Shown: positions 1 through 5,269, numbered from the stretch's first letter. The stretch: 8,676 nt of DNA from Deltaproteobacteria bacterium (GCA_020056895.1 JAGVGV010000555.1:1-8676); one strand, 5' to 3'. Numbers and translations are program-made. The notes: generated by a model from the sequence alone, not told the origin.

Positions 1-74
1 AAGCCGCGCTCAAGGCCATCTCCTTCGGTCCGCAAAAGGGTCCGGTCACGGCCAAGGTGAAACTGACCGTTTAA
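1..74 (+). CDS. 3' end of an unidentified gene (partial)
   Basis: An open frame runs in from the left edge (first full codon at 3) and stops at TAA 72-74, giving 23 residues that end in TAKVKLTV. The codons are GC-rich, like the other genes here, and a terminator-like hairpin follows 25 bases later, which supports this being a real gene end. The alternating hydrophobic and charged residues would suit a C-terminal beta strand. There is too little sequence to name a family, and no link to the downstream aroF is implied because a terminator separates them. Confidence 0.5.
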   Translation, partial: AALKAISFGPQKGPVTAKVKLTV

Positions 75-99
75 CCATCAACCCGTCCGCACTACCCGG

Positions 100-132
100 G
101 GGCCGCCGTAAGGCGGCCCATTGGCGTTTTTT
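100..132 (+). terminator. Intrinsic terminator after the partial gene
   Basis: A perfect 8-bp GC-rich stem (100-107 GGGCCGCC with 112-119 GGCGGCCC) closes a GTAA loop. Six T residues lie at 127-132, 7 bases beyond the stem. The gap before the T-run is longer than ideal, so efficiency is uncertain. Its position just after the TAA at 72-74 fits termination of the partial gene. Confidence 0.6.
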
Positions 133-227
133 GGTTCTTCGCTGTTTGGTGTGGGTAACTGGGGGCCGGGAGAAGACCAGAAGTGAAAGAAAAAAGAAAC
201 TCGTTGTCGGTCGCATCCATAATAATT

Positions 228-236
228 TGATATAAT
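228..236 (+). promoter_or_regulatory. Possible extended -10 promoter
   Basis: TG-A-TATAAT is a perfect extended -10 element on the plus strand, inside the AT-rich foldback. No good -35 hexamer sits 16-18 bases upstream; TTGTCG at 204-209 is too far away at 21 bases. Any transcript would run almost at once into the T-run at 271-278. AT-rich DNA produces such matches by chance, so this is tentative. Confidence 0.25.
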
Positions 237-252
237 ACATCATTTTGTGGAT

Positions 253-278
253 AGGGCATAGTGGTCGCCCTTTTTTTT
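253..278 (+). terminator. Weak terminator-like hairpin with T8
   Basis: A 5-bp stem (253-257 AGGGC with 267-271 GCCCT) with a 9-base loop leads into a run of eight T (271-278). It lies about 20-35 bases after the putative TATAAT at 231-236. The stem is short and the T-run also serves as an arm of the larger inverted repeat, so this is only suggestive. Confidence 0.25.
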
Positions 279-386
279 CTCTTTCACTTCTACTATTCAC
301 CCATTCAAAACAGCGAAGAGCCAAATAACTTGACCCATTTAAGAGGCGCCAGACCGCCTTCCGATCGCTATGAACCGTTCGCAGGT

Positions 387-460
387 CAAATTCCTTTTCC
401 TCACTCCACTCGAAAGCGGAGCGGCCTTGCCAGCCGGGCCAAATTTTCTTTCCTCACTCC
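387..460 (+). repeat. Direct repeat pair, 21 bp, 53 bp apart
   Basis: Positions 387-407 and 440-460 both read CAAATTnnnTTTCCTCACTCC, differing only at the three n positions (18 of 21 identical). The CCTCACTCC core resembles the CCTCACCCC core of the palindromic repeat near 3472, so both may be decayed copies of it. No protein-coding explanation is apparent. Confidence 0.45.
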
Positions 461-520
461 CCTGGACCGCGGGGTATAGCCCCGGATACGAATTCGGGTC
501 AGGGCTGCGCCCTGCCCACC

Positions 521-542
521 GGGAGAGGACAGAATGAGAGGG
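521..542 (-). repeat. Degenerate copy of the interspersed palindrome
   Basis: This 22-base stretch matches the reverse complement of 3472-3493 at 17 of 22 positions. All five differences are G in the 3472 copy versus A here, the pattern expected of an old copy decaying by C-to-T/G-to-A transitions. The match is short and low in complexity, so chance is possible. Confidence 0.35.
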
Positions 543-620
543 TGGAGATGGCCGGCTAAAATCGGGCTGTCTCAACATGCCCCCCGAAACTGAAGGATTA
601 CCGCGTGCTTAAAATGAGGC

Positions 621-649
621 TTGACAAAAAACGGGACCGGGACTAACAT
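621..649 (+). promoter_or_regulatory. Sigma-70 promoter of the aroF leader
   Basis: A perfect TTGACA -35 box (621-626) is followed, after exactly 17 bases, by TAACAT (644-649), which matches the -10 consensus at 4 of 6 positions. Transcription would start near 655-658, about 27 bases before the leader peptide ATG at 683. No clear repressor palindrome overlaps it, in keeping with control being exerted downstream by attenuation. The strong -35 and optimal spacing make this the best promoter in the window. Confidence 0.75.
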
Positions 650-682
650 CGGGGACTAGAAAAGAAAGAGGTGGACGTTTCC

Positions 683-760
683 ATGCACGACAACCACGGA
701 CGCCGGTATTTTTATTTTGGCTATTACTTTGGAGGTATCGGTCCGCCCGCGGTTGCCTGA
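683..760 (+). CDS. Tyr/Phe-rich attenuator leader peptide of aroF
   Basis: This is a 25-codon peptide gene from ATG 683 to TGA 758-760. It is preceded by a good ribosome binding site, GAGGTGG at 668-674, 8 bases before the start. Residues 9-16 read YFYFGYYF, so seven of eight consecutive codons (707-730) are Tyr (TAT, TAT, TAT, TAC) or Phe (three TTT). This is the hallmark of leader peptides whose ribosomes sense aminoacyl-tRNA supply, as in the pheA and trp leaders of enterobacteria. The stop codon lies just past the antiterminator 5' strand (746-754), so a ribosome completing the peptide would cover that strand and favour termination. The peptide itself probably has no other function. It sits between the TTGACA promoter and the terminator that precedes aroF, whose product belongs to the Tyr/Phe pathway. 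The control function is inferred, but five independent elements agree. Confidence 0.88.
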   Translation: MHDNHGRRYFYFGYYFGGIGPPAVA

Positions 761-790
761 TTGCTCAATACTTTCAACAAAAGCCGCGGG
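746..790 (+). promoter_or_regulatory. Antiterminator hairpin of the aroF attenuator
   Basis: Bases 746-754 (CCCGCGGTT) pair with 782-790 (AGCCGCGGG) over 9 bp including one G-T wobble. The 782-790 strand is also the left arm of the terminator (779-791), so the two structures exclude each other. A ribosome stalled at codons 9-16 (707-730) would leave 746-754 free, letting this hairpin form and transcription continue. A further alternative, 691-699 with 747-755 (8 of 9 pairs, one A-C mismatch), could act as the protector stem that sequesters 746-754 when no ribosome is present. The pairings are read directly; the switching is inferred by analogy with amino acid attenuators. Confidence 0.75.
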
Positions 791-818
791 GTGACCGAAC
801 CTCGCGGCTTTTGTTTTT
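779..818 (+). terminator. Attenuator terminator before aroF
   Basis: AAAAGCCGCG (779-788) pairs perfectly with CGCGGCTTTT (803-812). The stem is extended by G789-T802, G790-C801 and G791-C800, giving 13 bp around an 8-base loop (792-799), and it runs into TTTTGTTTTT (809-818). It is the strongest intrinsic terminator in the window, yet it lies 132 bases before the aroF start and after the aroF promoter. That placement only makes sense as a regulated terminator. The truncated RNA would be about 160 nt. Confidence 0.9.
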
Positions 819-950
819 GGGCCGCGGCTTTCCCAATGGGCGTCGCCGCTTCTCTTGCCCGGCCGGGAGCCACCAGAGGGCCGGCTTTCGCAAACATCTC
901 AACACAGGCATTCAGACCGAAAGGTCCTGACGGATTGAAAGGAAATAACC
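819..950 (+). promoter_or_regulatory. Post-attenuator 5' leader and aroF ribosome binding site
   Basis: This stretch lies between the attenuator and aroF and contains no gene. It includes a second copy of the terminator right-arm sequence (822-831, CCGCGGCTTT), which could pair with 780-789. A small hairpin at 912-930 has a GAAA tetraloop (919-922) closed by a 7-bp stem with one bulged C. The aroF ribosome binding site AAAGGA (938-943) follows, 7 bases before the ATG at 951. The hairpin ends 8 bases before the binding site and leaves it accessible. Confidence 0.5.
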
Positions 951-2033
951 ATGATGACATCGCGCACCGAAGACATCCGGGTCGGGAATTACATTCCCCT
1001 CATGCCGCCCAGACAATTGGCCCGGGAACTGCCCCTGACGCCCAAGGCGGAGGCGACCGTCATCACCAGCCGGCAGATTATTCAGGATGTTATCGACAAG
1101 AAAGACCCCCGCCTGCTGGTGATCGTAGGCCCCTGCTCCATCCATGACGAAAAGGCCGCCCTGGAATACGCCAAACGCTTGGCCGGGCTCCAGAAAAAAG
1201 TGGAGGACGCTTTCTTTCTGGTGATGAGAGTCTATTTTGAAAAACCCCGCTCCACGGTGGGCTGGAAGGGGCTGATCTCCGACCCCACTCTGGACGGCGC
1301 GTATGACATGCAGGCCGGCCTTCGGAAGGCTCGGACCTTGCTGATGGATATATCCGAACTGGGCCTGCCCACCGCCACCGAAATGCTGGACCCCATCACC
1401 CCACAGTACATCGCCGACCTGATCTGCTGGTCGGCCATCGGCGCCCGGACCACCGAATCCCAGACGCACCGGGAAATGGCTTCCGGCCTGTCCATGCCCG
1501 TTGGTTTCAAGAACGGCACGGAGGGCGGCGTGTCCTCGGCCATCAACGCCCTGGTGGCCGCCCGAGCCCCCCAGGCCTTTTTGGGCATCGACCGGGACGG
1601 CCGGACGGCCGTCGTCCAAACCAACGGAAACCCCTGGGGCCACGTTGTCCTGCGGGGCGGAAGGCGGCCCAATTACGATCCCATCAGCATTGAGGAAGTC
1701 CGGCTGAAGTTGATCGAAAAAGGGTTGCCCGAAGCGATCATAGTGGATTGTTCCCATGCCAACTGCCATAAAAAACACCAAGGACAGGCCATCGTCTGGC
1801 GCAGCGTGATCGATCAGATCATCAACGGCAGCGAGGCCATCGTCGGGCTGATGCTGGAAAGCAACCTGCGCGAAGGCAATCAGAAATTCAATCAGGACTT
1901 TTCCAAGCTCGAATACGGCGTGTCCATAACGGATGAATGCATCTCCTGGGAGTCGACCGAGCACCTGTTGCTGAGCGCCCAGGACAAGATCACCGCCTCG
2001 GGCCTTCACGCGCCGATGCAAAAGTCCGCCTGA
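951..2033 (+). CDS. aroF: 3-deoxy-7-phosphoheptulonate (DAHP) synthase, class I, AroF-like
   Basis: The product condenses phosphoenolpyruvate with erythrose 4-phosphate to DAHP, the first step of the shikimate pathway, in the cytoplasm. At 360 residues it is the usual length for the AroF/AroG/AroH type. Family signatures are all present: GPCSIHD (60-66), MRVYFEKPR (92-100), GARTTESQTHRE (164-175), GFKNGT (185-190) and DCSHAN (266-271). The metal ligands correspond to Cys62, His269, Glu303 and Asp328, and the substrate-binding Lys98, Arg166, Lys187 and Arg235 are intact, so it should be active. From memory, the ESQTHREMASGLSMPVGF stretch and LMLESN are closer to E. coli AroF (Tyr-inhibited) than AroG, but which amino acid inhibits this enzyme cannot be decided by eye. 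The start is ATG 951 with AAAGGA 7 bases upstream; a second ATG follows directly. Transcription is probably controlled by the Tyr/Phe attenuator at 683-818. The gene appears monocistronic, because the next gene converges on it. Confidence 0.95.
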   Translation: MMTSRTEDIRVGNYIPLMPPRQLARELPLTPKAEATVITSRQIIQDVIDKKDPRLLVIVGPCSIHDEKAALEYAKRLAGLQKKVEDAFFLVMRVYFEKPRSTVGWKGLISDPTLDGAYDMQAGLRKARTLLMDISELGLPTATEMLDPITPQYIADLICWSAIGARTTESQTHREMASGLSMPVGFKNGTEGGVSSAINALVAARAPQAFLGIDRDGRTAVVQTNGNPWGHVVLRGGRRPNYDPISIEEVRLKLIEKGLPEAIIVDCSHANCHKKHQGQAIVWRSVIDQIINGSEAIVGLMLESNLREGNQKFNQDFSKLEYGVSITDECISWESTEHLLLSAQDKITASGLHAPMQKSA

Positions 2034-2068
2034 CCGGCGGTCCGATACCGTGAACCGGGGAGGAAACC

Positions 2069-2129
2069 GGAGGCCGGGAAGCCTACCGGAGACCCTTTGG
2101 GGTCATTCGAGAATGGGCTTCCGGCCTCC
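2069..2129. terminator. Convergent stem-loop region between aroF and the dehydrogenase gene
   Basis: A long stem forms from GGAGGCCGG plus AAGCC (2069-2083) with 2116-2129: 14 bp with one bulged G. Inside it sits a perfect GACCC-TTTG-GGGTC hairpin (2091-2104). A third hairpin, ATCCG-TT-CGGAT (2130-2141), follows directly. Neither strand has a proper T-run after the main stem, so Rho-independent termination is not assured. Lying between the stops of two convergent genes (2033 and 2188), it most likely acts as a bidirectional transcript end or 3'-end stabiliser. Confidence 0.5.
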
Positions 2130-2187
2130 ATCCGTTCGGATCATGGTAAAAATTCGAGACACCTGACTAGCCCCCATCGCTATCCCC

Positions 2188-3342
2188 TCACCCCGACCGG
2201 AGCCCAAGATTCCCGCTGATGATCCGTTTCATGATCTCGCTTGTGCCGGCGAAAATGGACAGGGCCCGAACATCCCGGGTCAAGCGGCAGATGCGGTATT
2301 CCTCCATGTACCCATACCCGCCGTGAAGCTGGAGAGCCTGGTACGCCATCCGGTTGACCATCTCCCCCAGCCACAGCTTGGCCATGGATACCTTTTGGAC
2401 CACGTTTTCCCCCCGTAGGTGGGAAACGATCACCGAATCGAGGAAGGTGCGGCCCAGTTCGATCTCCGTGGCCATTTCCGCCAGCCGGAAGGCGTTGGCC
2501 TGGTGTTCCCCCACGGCCTTGCCGAAGACGCGGCGGGTCTTGGCGTACTCGATCCCTTCCTTGAAGCATTCCTCGGCCATCACCTGGCACTTGATCGATA
2601 CTTCCAGCCGTTCCTGCTGCAGTTTTTCCATCAGGTACCGGAACCCCCGGTTTTCTTCGCCCAACAGCCGCCAGGCCGGCACGCGGCAGTCGGTGAAAAA
2701 CAGTTCGGCCGTGTCCTGCATGTGGTAGCCCATTTTGCGGAGCTTGGCGCCCCGGCTGAACCCGGGATCGTCCTTGTGCACCAGAATCAGGCTCACGCCC
2801 TTGTGGCCGGCGGCCGGGTCGGTTTTCACCGCCGTGACGATCACGTCGGCGAAATATCCGTTGGTGATGAAGGTTTTCTGGCCGTTCAATATGTAATGAT
2901 CGCCATCCCGGACGGCCGTGGTCCGGATGGCGGCCAGGTCGCTGCCGGCTTCGGGTTCGGTGAACCCCACGGCGGTAACCACGCGGCCGGTCACGCAGTC
3001 GGGCAGCCACGCGGCTTTGGCTTCCGGAGTCCCGTACGCCGCCAGGTACGGCGCGGCCACGTCGCTATGGAGCGGCACGCCCACGCCGAATCCGTCGCCC
3101 CGGATCAGCTCTTCGTTGATAATCACCGAATATTCGAACCCCAACCCAAGGCCGCCGTATTCTTCCGGGATCCAGGGGCAAAGGAACCCCTGTTCGCCCA
3201 TTTTCAGCCAGAGGGATCTCGGCGCCGCGCAGGCCGCTTCCCATTCGTCCACGTGGGGGGTGACTTCGGCCGCCACGAAGCGGCGGAAGGATTCCCGAAA
3301 AATACGGTGTTCCTCGGTCTGGTATTCCGGCGGCAAGGCCAT
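2188..3342 (-). CDS. Acyl-CoA dehydrogenase (LCAD/IVD-type catalytic site)
   Basis: This flavoenzyme would oxidise an acyl-CoA to the trans-2-enoyl-CoA, passing electrons to electron-transfer flavoprotein. The 384-residue length is standard, with N-terminal helical (about 6-117), middle beta (about 121-215) and C-terminal helical (about 227-376) domains. FAD-binding GFTEPEAGSD (126-135), GQKTFITNG (154-162) and RRVFGK (270-275) are clear. At the usual MCAD/SCAD base position the motif reads FAGTSEI, so Ala365 replaces Glu. The sequence QQERL puts Glu244 where long-chain and isovaleryl-CoA dehydrogenases carry their base, so activity is expected with long or branched acyl chains. The start is ATG 3342, with AAGGG 8 bases upstream. 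It lies downstream of the ligase/liv operon in the same direction, but a 368-bp gap with a terminator-like hairpin suggests separate or reduced transcription. The substrate is not determinable. Confidence 0.93.
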   Translation of the reverse strand: MALPPEYQTEEHRIFRESFRRFVAAEVTPHVDEWEAACAAPRSLWLKMGEQGFLCPWIPEEYGGLGLGFEYSVIINEELIRGDGFGVGVPLHSDVAAPYLAAYGTPEAKAAWLPDCVTGRVVTAVGFTEPEAGSDLAAIRTTAVRDGDHYILNGQKTFITNGYFADVIVTAVKTDPAAGHKGVSLILVHKDDPGFSRGAKLRKMGYHMQDTAELFFTDCRVPAWRLLGEENRGFRYLMEKLQQERLEVSIKCQVMAEECFKEGIEYAKTRRVFGKAVGEHQANAFRLAEMATEIELGRTFLDSVIVSHLRGENVVQKVSMAKLWLGEMVNRMAYQALQLHGGYGYMEEYRICRLTRDVRALSIFAGTSEIMKRIISGNLGLRSG

Positions 3343-3369
3343 GGTTCGTTCCCTTTTTCATTGGGTGGT

Positions 3370-3400
3370 AAAAAACCGATGGGGGGTGCGGAACACCCCC
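3370..3400 (-). terminator. Intrinsic terminator on the minus strand, end of the ligase/liv operon
   Basis: Read on the minus strand, GGGGGTG (3400-3394), a 5-base loop and CACCCCC (3388-3382) form a perfect 7-bp stem. Six T (plus-strand A 3370-3375) follow after a 6-base spacer. It would stop transcripts coming from ligase B (stop at 3711) before the dehydrogenase start at 3342. The spacer weakens the call, and partial read-through is possible. Confidence 0.5.
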
Positions 3401-3710
3401 TCTATCTTGAACGGATGCCAACGAGTCTGGTGGGGCATGAACAGGGTTGAGGGCGGACATTTTCGTCGGAACCCCCTCACCCCGCCCTCTCCCCCAGGGG
3501 GGCGAGGGGAAAGAACAACTTGACCTCCTAAAAAGATGCCGGGCCATCACCTGGCCACGAGCGATCCACTACCGGGCCAAGTTCAGTTCCTGTTTCCCTC
3601 GTGATCCGAGGCATGGCCTTGAATCCACATTCGGGTCGGGACCGTGCCCCACCCCTCGAAGAACCAGCCCCCCTGAAACGTCACCAAAGGCCGCCGGCAG
3701 AATCGGGCGT
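3401..3710. other. Intergenic stretch with one interspersed palindrome
   Basis: I see no supportable gene between the dehydrogenase start and the stop of ligase B. The stretch holds the REP-like palindrome near 3472-3508 and otherwise unremarkable GC-rich sequence. A promoter for the dehydrogenase would be expected here on the minus strand, but I cannot pick out a convincing -35/-10 pair. Confidence 0.5.
3472..3508. repeat. REP-like interspersed palindrome
   Basis: The sequence has the CCCTCACCCC then CCCTCTCCC form, followed by a G-rich return arm. CCCTC (3485-3489) pairs with GAGGG (3504-3508) and the inner C-run (3491-3495) with the G-run (3497-3502), giving an imperfect stem-loop. Its plus-strand translation includes TPSPRPLPQGGEG, a phrase typical of spurious proteins made from this widespread proteobacterial repeat. 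A degraded copy appears at 521-542. Such repeats normally sit in intergenic DNA and can stabilise or end transcripts. Confidence 0.7.
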
Positions 3711-5228
3711 TTACCGTTTCGCTTCCGCGCCCGGCTCCGAAGCCAGTTGCTTGCGAATTTCCCTTTTCAATATCTTGCCGGCCGGCGACCGGGGGAATTC
3801 GTCCCGGCTGATGTGGTAGTCCTTGGGCACCTTGTATCCGGACAGCCGTTCCTTGAGATGCTTCTTCACCTTGTCGGCCGCCAGTTCGGTTCCCGGCCTC
3901 GTTCGGATCATGGCCACCACCCGCTCACCGTATTCCGGATCGGGCAGGCCCACCACGGCGCATTCCTCCACTTCGTCCAACAAGTAAAGCTGCTCCTCGA
4001 CCTCGCGGGGATACACGTTTTCACCGCCGGTGATGATCATGTCTTTCAGGCGGTCCACGATGAACAGGTACCCTTCCTCGTCCATCAGGCCAATATCGCC
4101 GGACCGGAACCAGGGCCCCCAGAAGGCGGCCCGGGTTTCCTGGGGCCGGTTGAAATAGCCCTTCATGATGCTGGGGCCCCTAAGGCAGATTTCGCCTTCG
4201 CGGCCCGTTTCCAGCGGCTGGCCGGAAGTGTCCAGAATGGCCGCTTCGATGGACCCCACCGGCGTGCCCACGGACCCGATCTTGTGCCGGTAATAGTGGT
4301 TGTACGTGGCGATGGCCGAACTTTCGGTCAGGCCGTACGCTTCGAAAATGTTCAGACCCGTGGCCTCGTTCCAGGCCCGGACCAATTCCCGAGCCATGCT
4401 GGCGGCGGCGGAAAAGCAATACCGGACCGAGGCCAGCCGCTGGCGGATGTCCGGCAGGGTCACCAGCCGCATGTAGACCGTGGGCACGGCGTAAAACTTG
4501 GTCACTTTCAGCCGGGGCACGGCGTCCATGACCTTGTCCAGCAGAAAGCCGTTCATCAGGACCACGGAGCCGGCGGAAAAGATGGCGGCATTCAGGATGT
4601 GGACCTGGCCGAACACGTGGTGGAGCGGCAGGAAACACAAGGCCCGGTCGTTTTCCGTGGACCGTTCGTACATGGCTCCGTTCTGAGCCGAAGTCATGAT
4701 GTTTTCGTGGCTGAGCATCACCCCTTTGGGCGCTCCGGTGGTGCCGCCGGTATAAAGGATGGCGGCGATGTCGTCCCGGTCCCGTTCGACCGTTTCAAAC
4801 CCTTTCGGAGCCCCTTCCATGAAGGCGTCCCAGGTCAGATCCCCGTTCGGCGCCACGATGGTTTCCAGGTACGGCCGGTCTTTCCGGTCGCCCAGCCCGG
4901 CCGGCTTGTCGCCGGTGGTGAACAGGATTTTGGGTTGGCTGTCATCCAATACCACTTTCAATTCACCGGCGGGCATGCCGGCGAACAGCGTGACCGCCGT
5001 GCCGCCGGCCTTGATGATGCCGTAGTACGCGGCCACCCACATCCGGCCGTTGGGCAGGCAGATGGCGGCCCGGTCCCCAGGCCGGAACCCTCGGGCGGCC
5101 AGCGCGGCGGCCGCCCGGTCGCTTTCGGCGTTCAATTCGCTATAGGTGCAAACGGCGTTTTCTTCCAGCAAAACCGGCCGGTCCGGATGGAACCGGGCGG
5201 TAAACACCAGGTTGCATGCAATGTTCAT
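3711..5228 (-). CDS. AMP-dependent acyl-CoA ligase B (fatty-acid type)
   Basis: This 505-residue adenylate-forming enzyme should activate a carboxylic acid with ATP to an acyl-AMP and then a CoA thioester. All core motifs are canonical: the phosphate loop YTGGTTGAPKGV (159-170), YGLTES (298-303), RSGDIG (375-380), the hinge DRLKDMI (392-398) with TGGENVYP (400-407), and SPAGKILKREI (481-491) with the adenylation lysine Lys485. It has no signal peptide and is probably cytoplasmic or membrane-associated. The start ATG 5228 has GAGGTGA just upstream. The gene lies 62 bases downstream of ligase A and is probably the last gene of the liv operon, before the terminator-like hairpin at 3370-3400. Overall it resembles long- or medium-chain fatty acid CoA ligases, but aromatic or branched acids cannot be excluded. 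The C-terminal tail after Lys485 is short and charged. Confidence 0.9.
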   Translation of the reverse strand: MNIACNLVFTARFHPDRPVLLEENAVCTYSELNAESDRAAAALAARGFRPGDRAAICLPNGRMWVAAYYGIIKAGGTAVTLFAGMPAGELKVVLDDSQPKILFTTGDKPAGLGDRKDRPYLETIVAPNGDLTWDAFMEGAPKGFETVERDRDDIAAILYTGGTTGAPKGVMLSHENIMTSAQNGAMYERSTENDRALCFLPLHHVFGQVHILNAAIFSAGSVVLMNGFLLDKVMDAVPRLKVTKFYAVPTVYMRLVTLPDIRQRLASVRYCFSAAASMARELVRAWNEATGLNIFEAYGLTESSAIATYNHYYRHKIGSVGTPVGSIEAAILDTSGQPLETGREGEICLRGPSIMKGYFNRPQETRAAFWGPWFRSGDIGLMDEEGYLFIVDRLKDMIITGGENVYPREVEEQLYLLDEVEECAVVGLPDPEYGERVVAMIRTRPGTELAADKVKKHLKERLSGYKVPKDYHISRDEFPRSPAGKILKREIRKQLASEPGAEAKR

Positions 5229-5269
5229 CGGTCACCTCGAAAACCGGCCAACAAACCGGGGTTCGGTTG

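Larger units (their letters stand above)
130..325. repeat. AT-rich imperfect inverted repeat (foldback element)
   Basis: The outer arms 130-147 (TTTGGTTCTTCGCTGTTT) and 308-325 are inverse complements at 17 of 18 positions. A second inner pair, 179-189 (AGAAGTGAAAG) and 281-291, matches perfectly, and an A-run (190-195) faces a T-run (271-278). The intervening sequence is much more AT-rich than the genes. No open reading frame or transposase is visible, and I see no clear target-site duplication. It could be a small MITE-like remnant, a structured transcript, or two unrelated coincidental pairings. It is non-coding as far as I can see. Confidence 0.45.
326..620. other. Non-coding stretch with decayed repeats and small hairpins
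   Basis: I see no convincing gene here; open frames crossing it lack ribosome binding sites and recognisable protein composition. It contains a direct repeat (387-407 and 440-460), GC hairpins at 470-484 (CGGGG/CCCCG) and 500-514 (CAGGGC, TGC loop, GCCCTG), and at 521-542 a degraded reverse-oriented match to the palindromic repeat at 3472-3493. The stretch looks like accumulated repeat debris between two transcription units. Confidence 0.5.

Noticed and set aside
130..325. Calling the foldback a complete transposable element with target-site duplication
   Set aside because: No convincing direct repeat flanks the arms and no transposase is present, so only an inverted repeat is claimed.
261..479. 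Plus-strand frame beginning VVALFFLFHFYY, which looks like a second Phe/Tyr-rich leader peptide
   Set aside because: The Phe/Tyr run comes from a T-rich inverted-repeat arm. The GTG start has only a weak AGGG upstream, the frame runs on far too long, and no terminator/antiterminator pair or aromatic gene follows it directly.
761..1147. Plus-strand frame starting TTG at 761 and overlapping the aroF start
   Set aside because: It begins inside the antiterminator loop, reads through the terminator, has no ribosome binding site, and ends inside aroF in another frame.
912..2021. 369-codon minus-strand frame opposite aroF
   Set aside because: aroF has every DAHP synthase motif; the opposite frame has no recognisable domain and would run back into the attenuator region.
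3480..3530. Minus-strand AGGAGGT followed by a TTG start next to the REP-like repeat
   Set aside because: The frame closes after about a dozen codons inside the repeat and encodes nothing recognisable; most likely coincidence.
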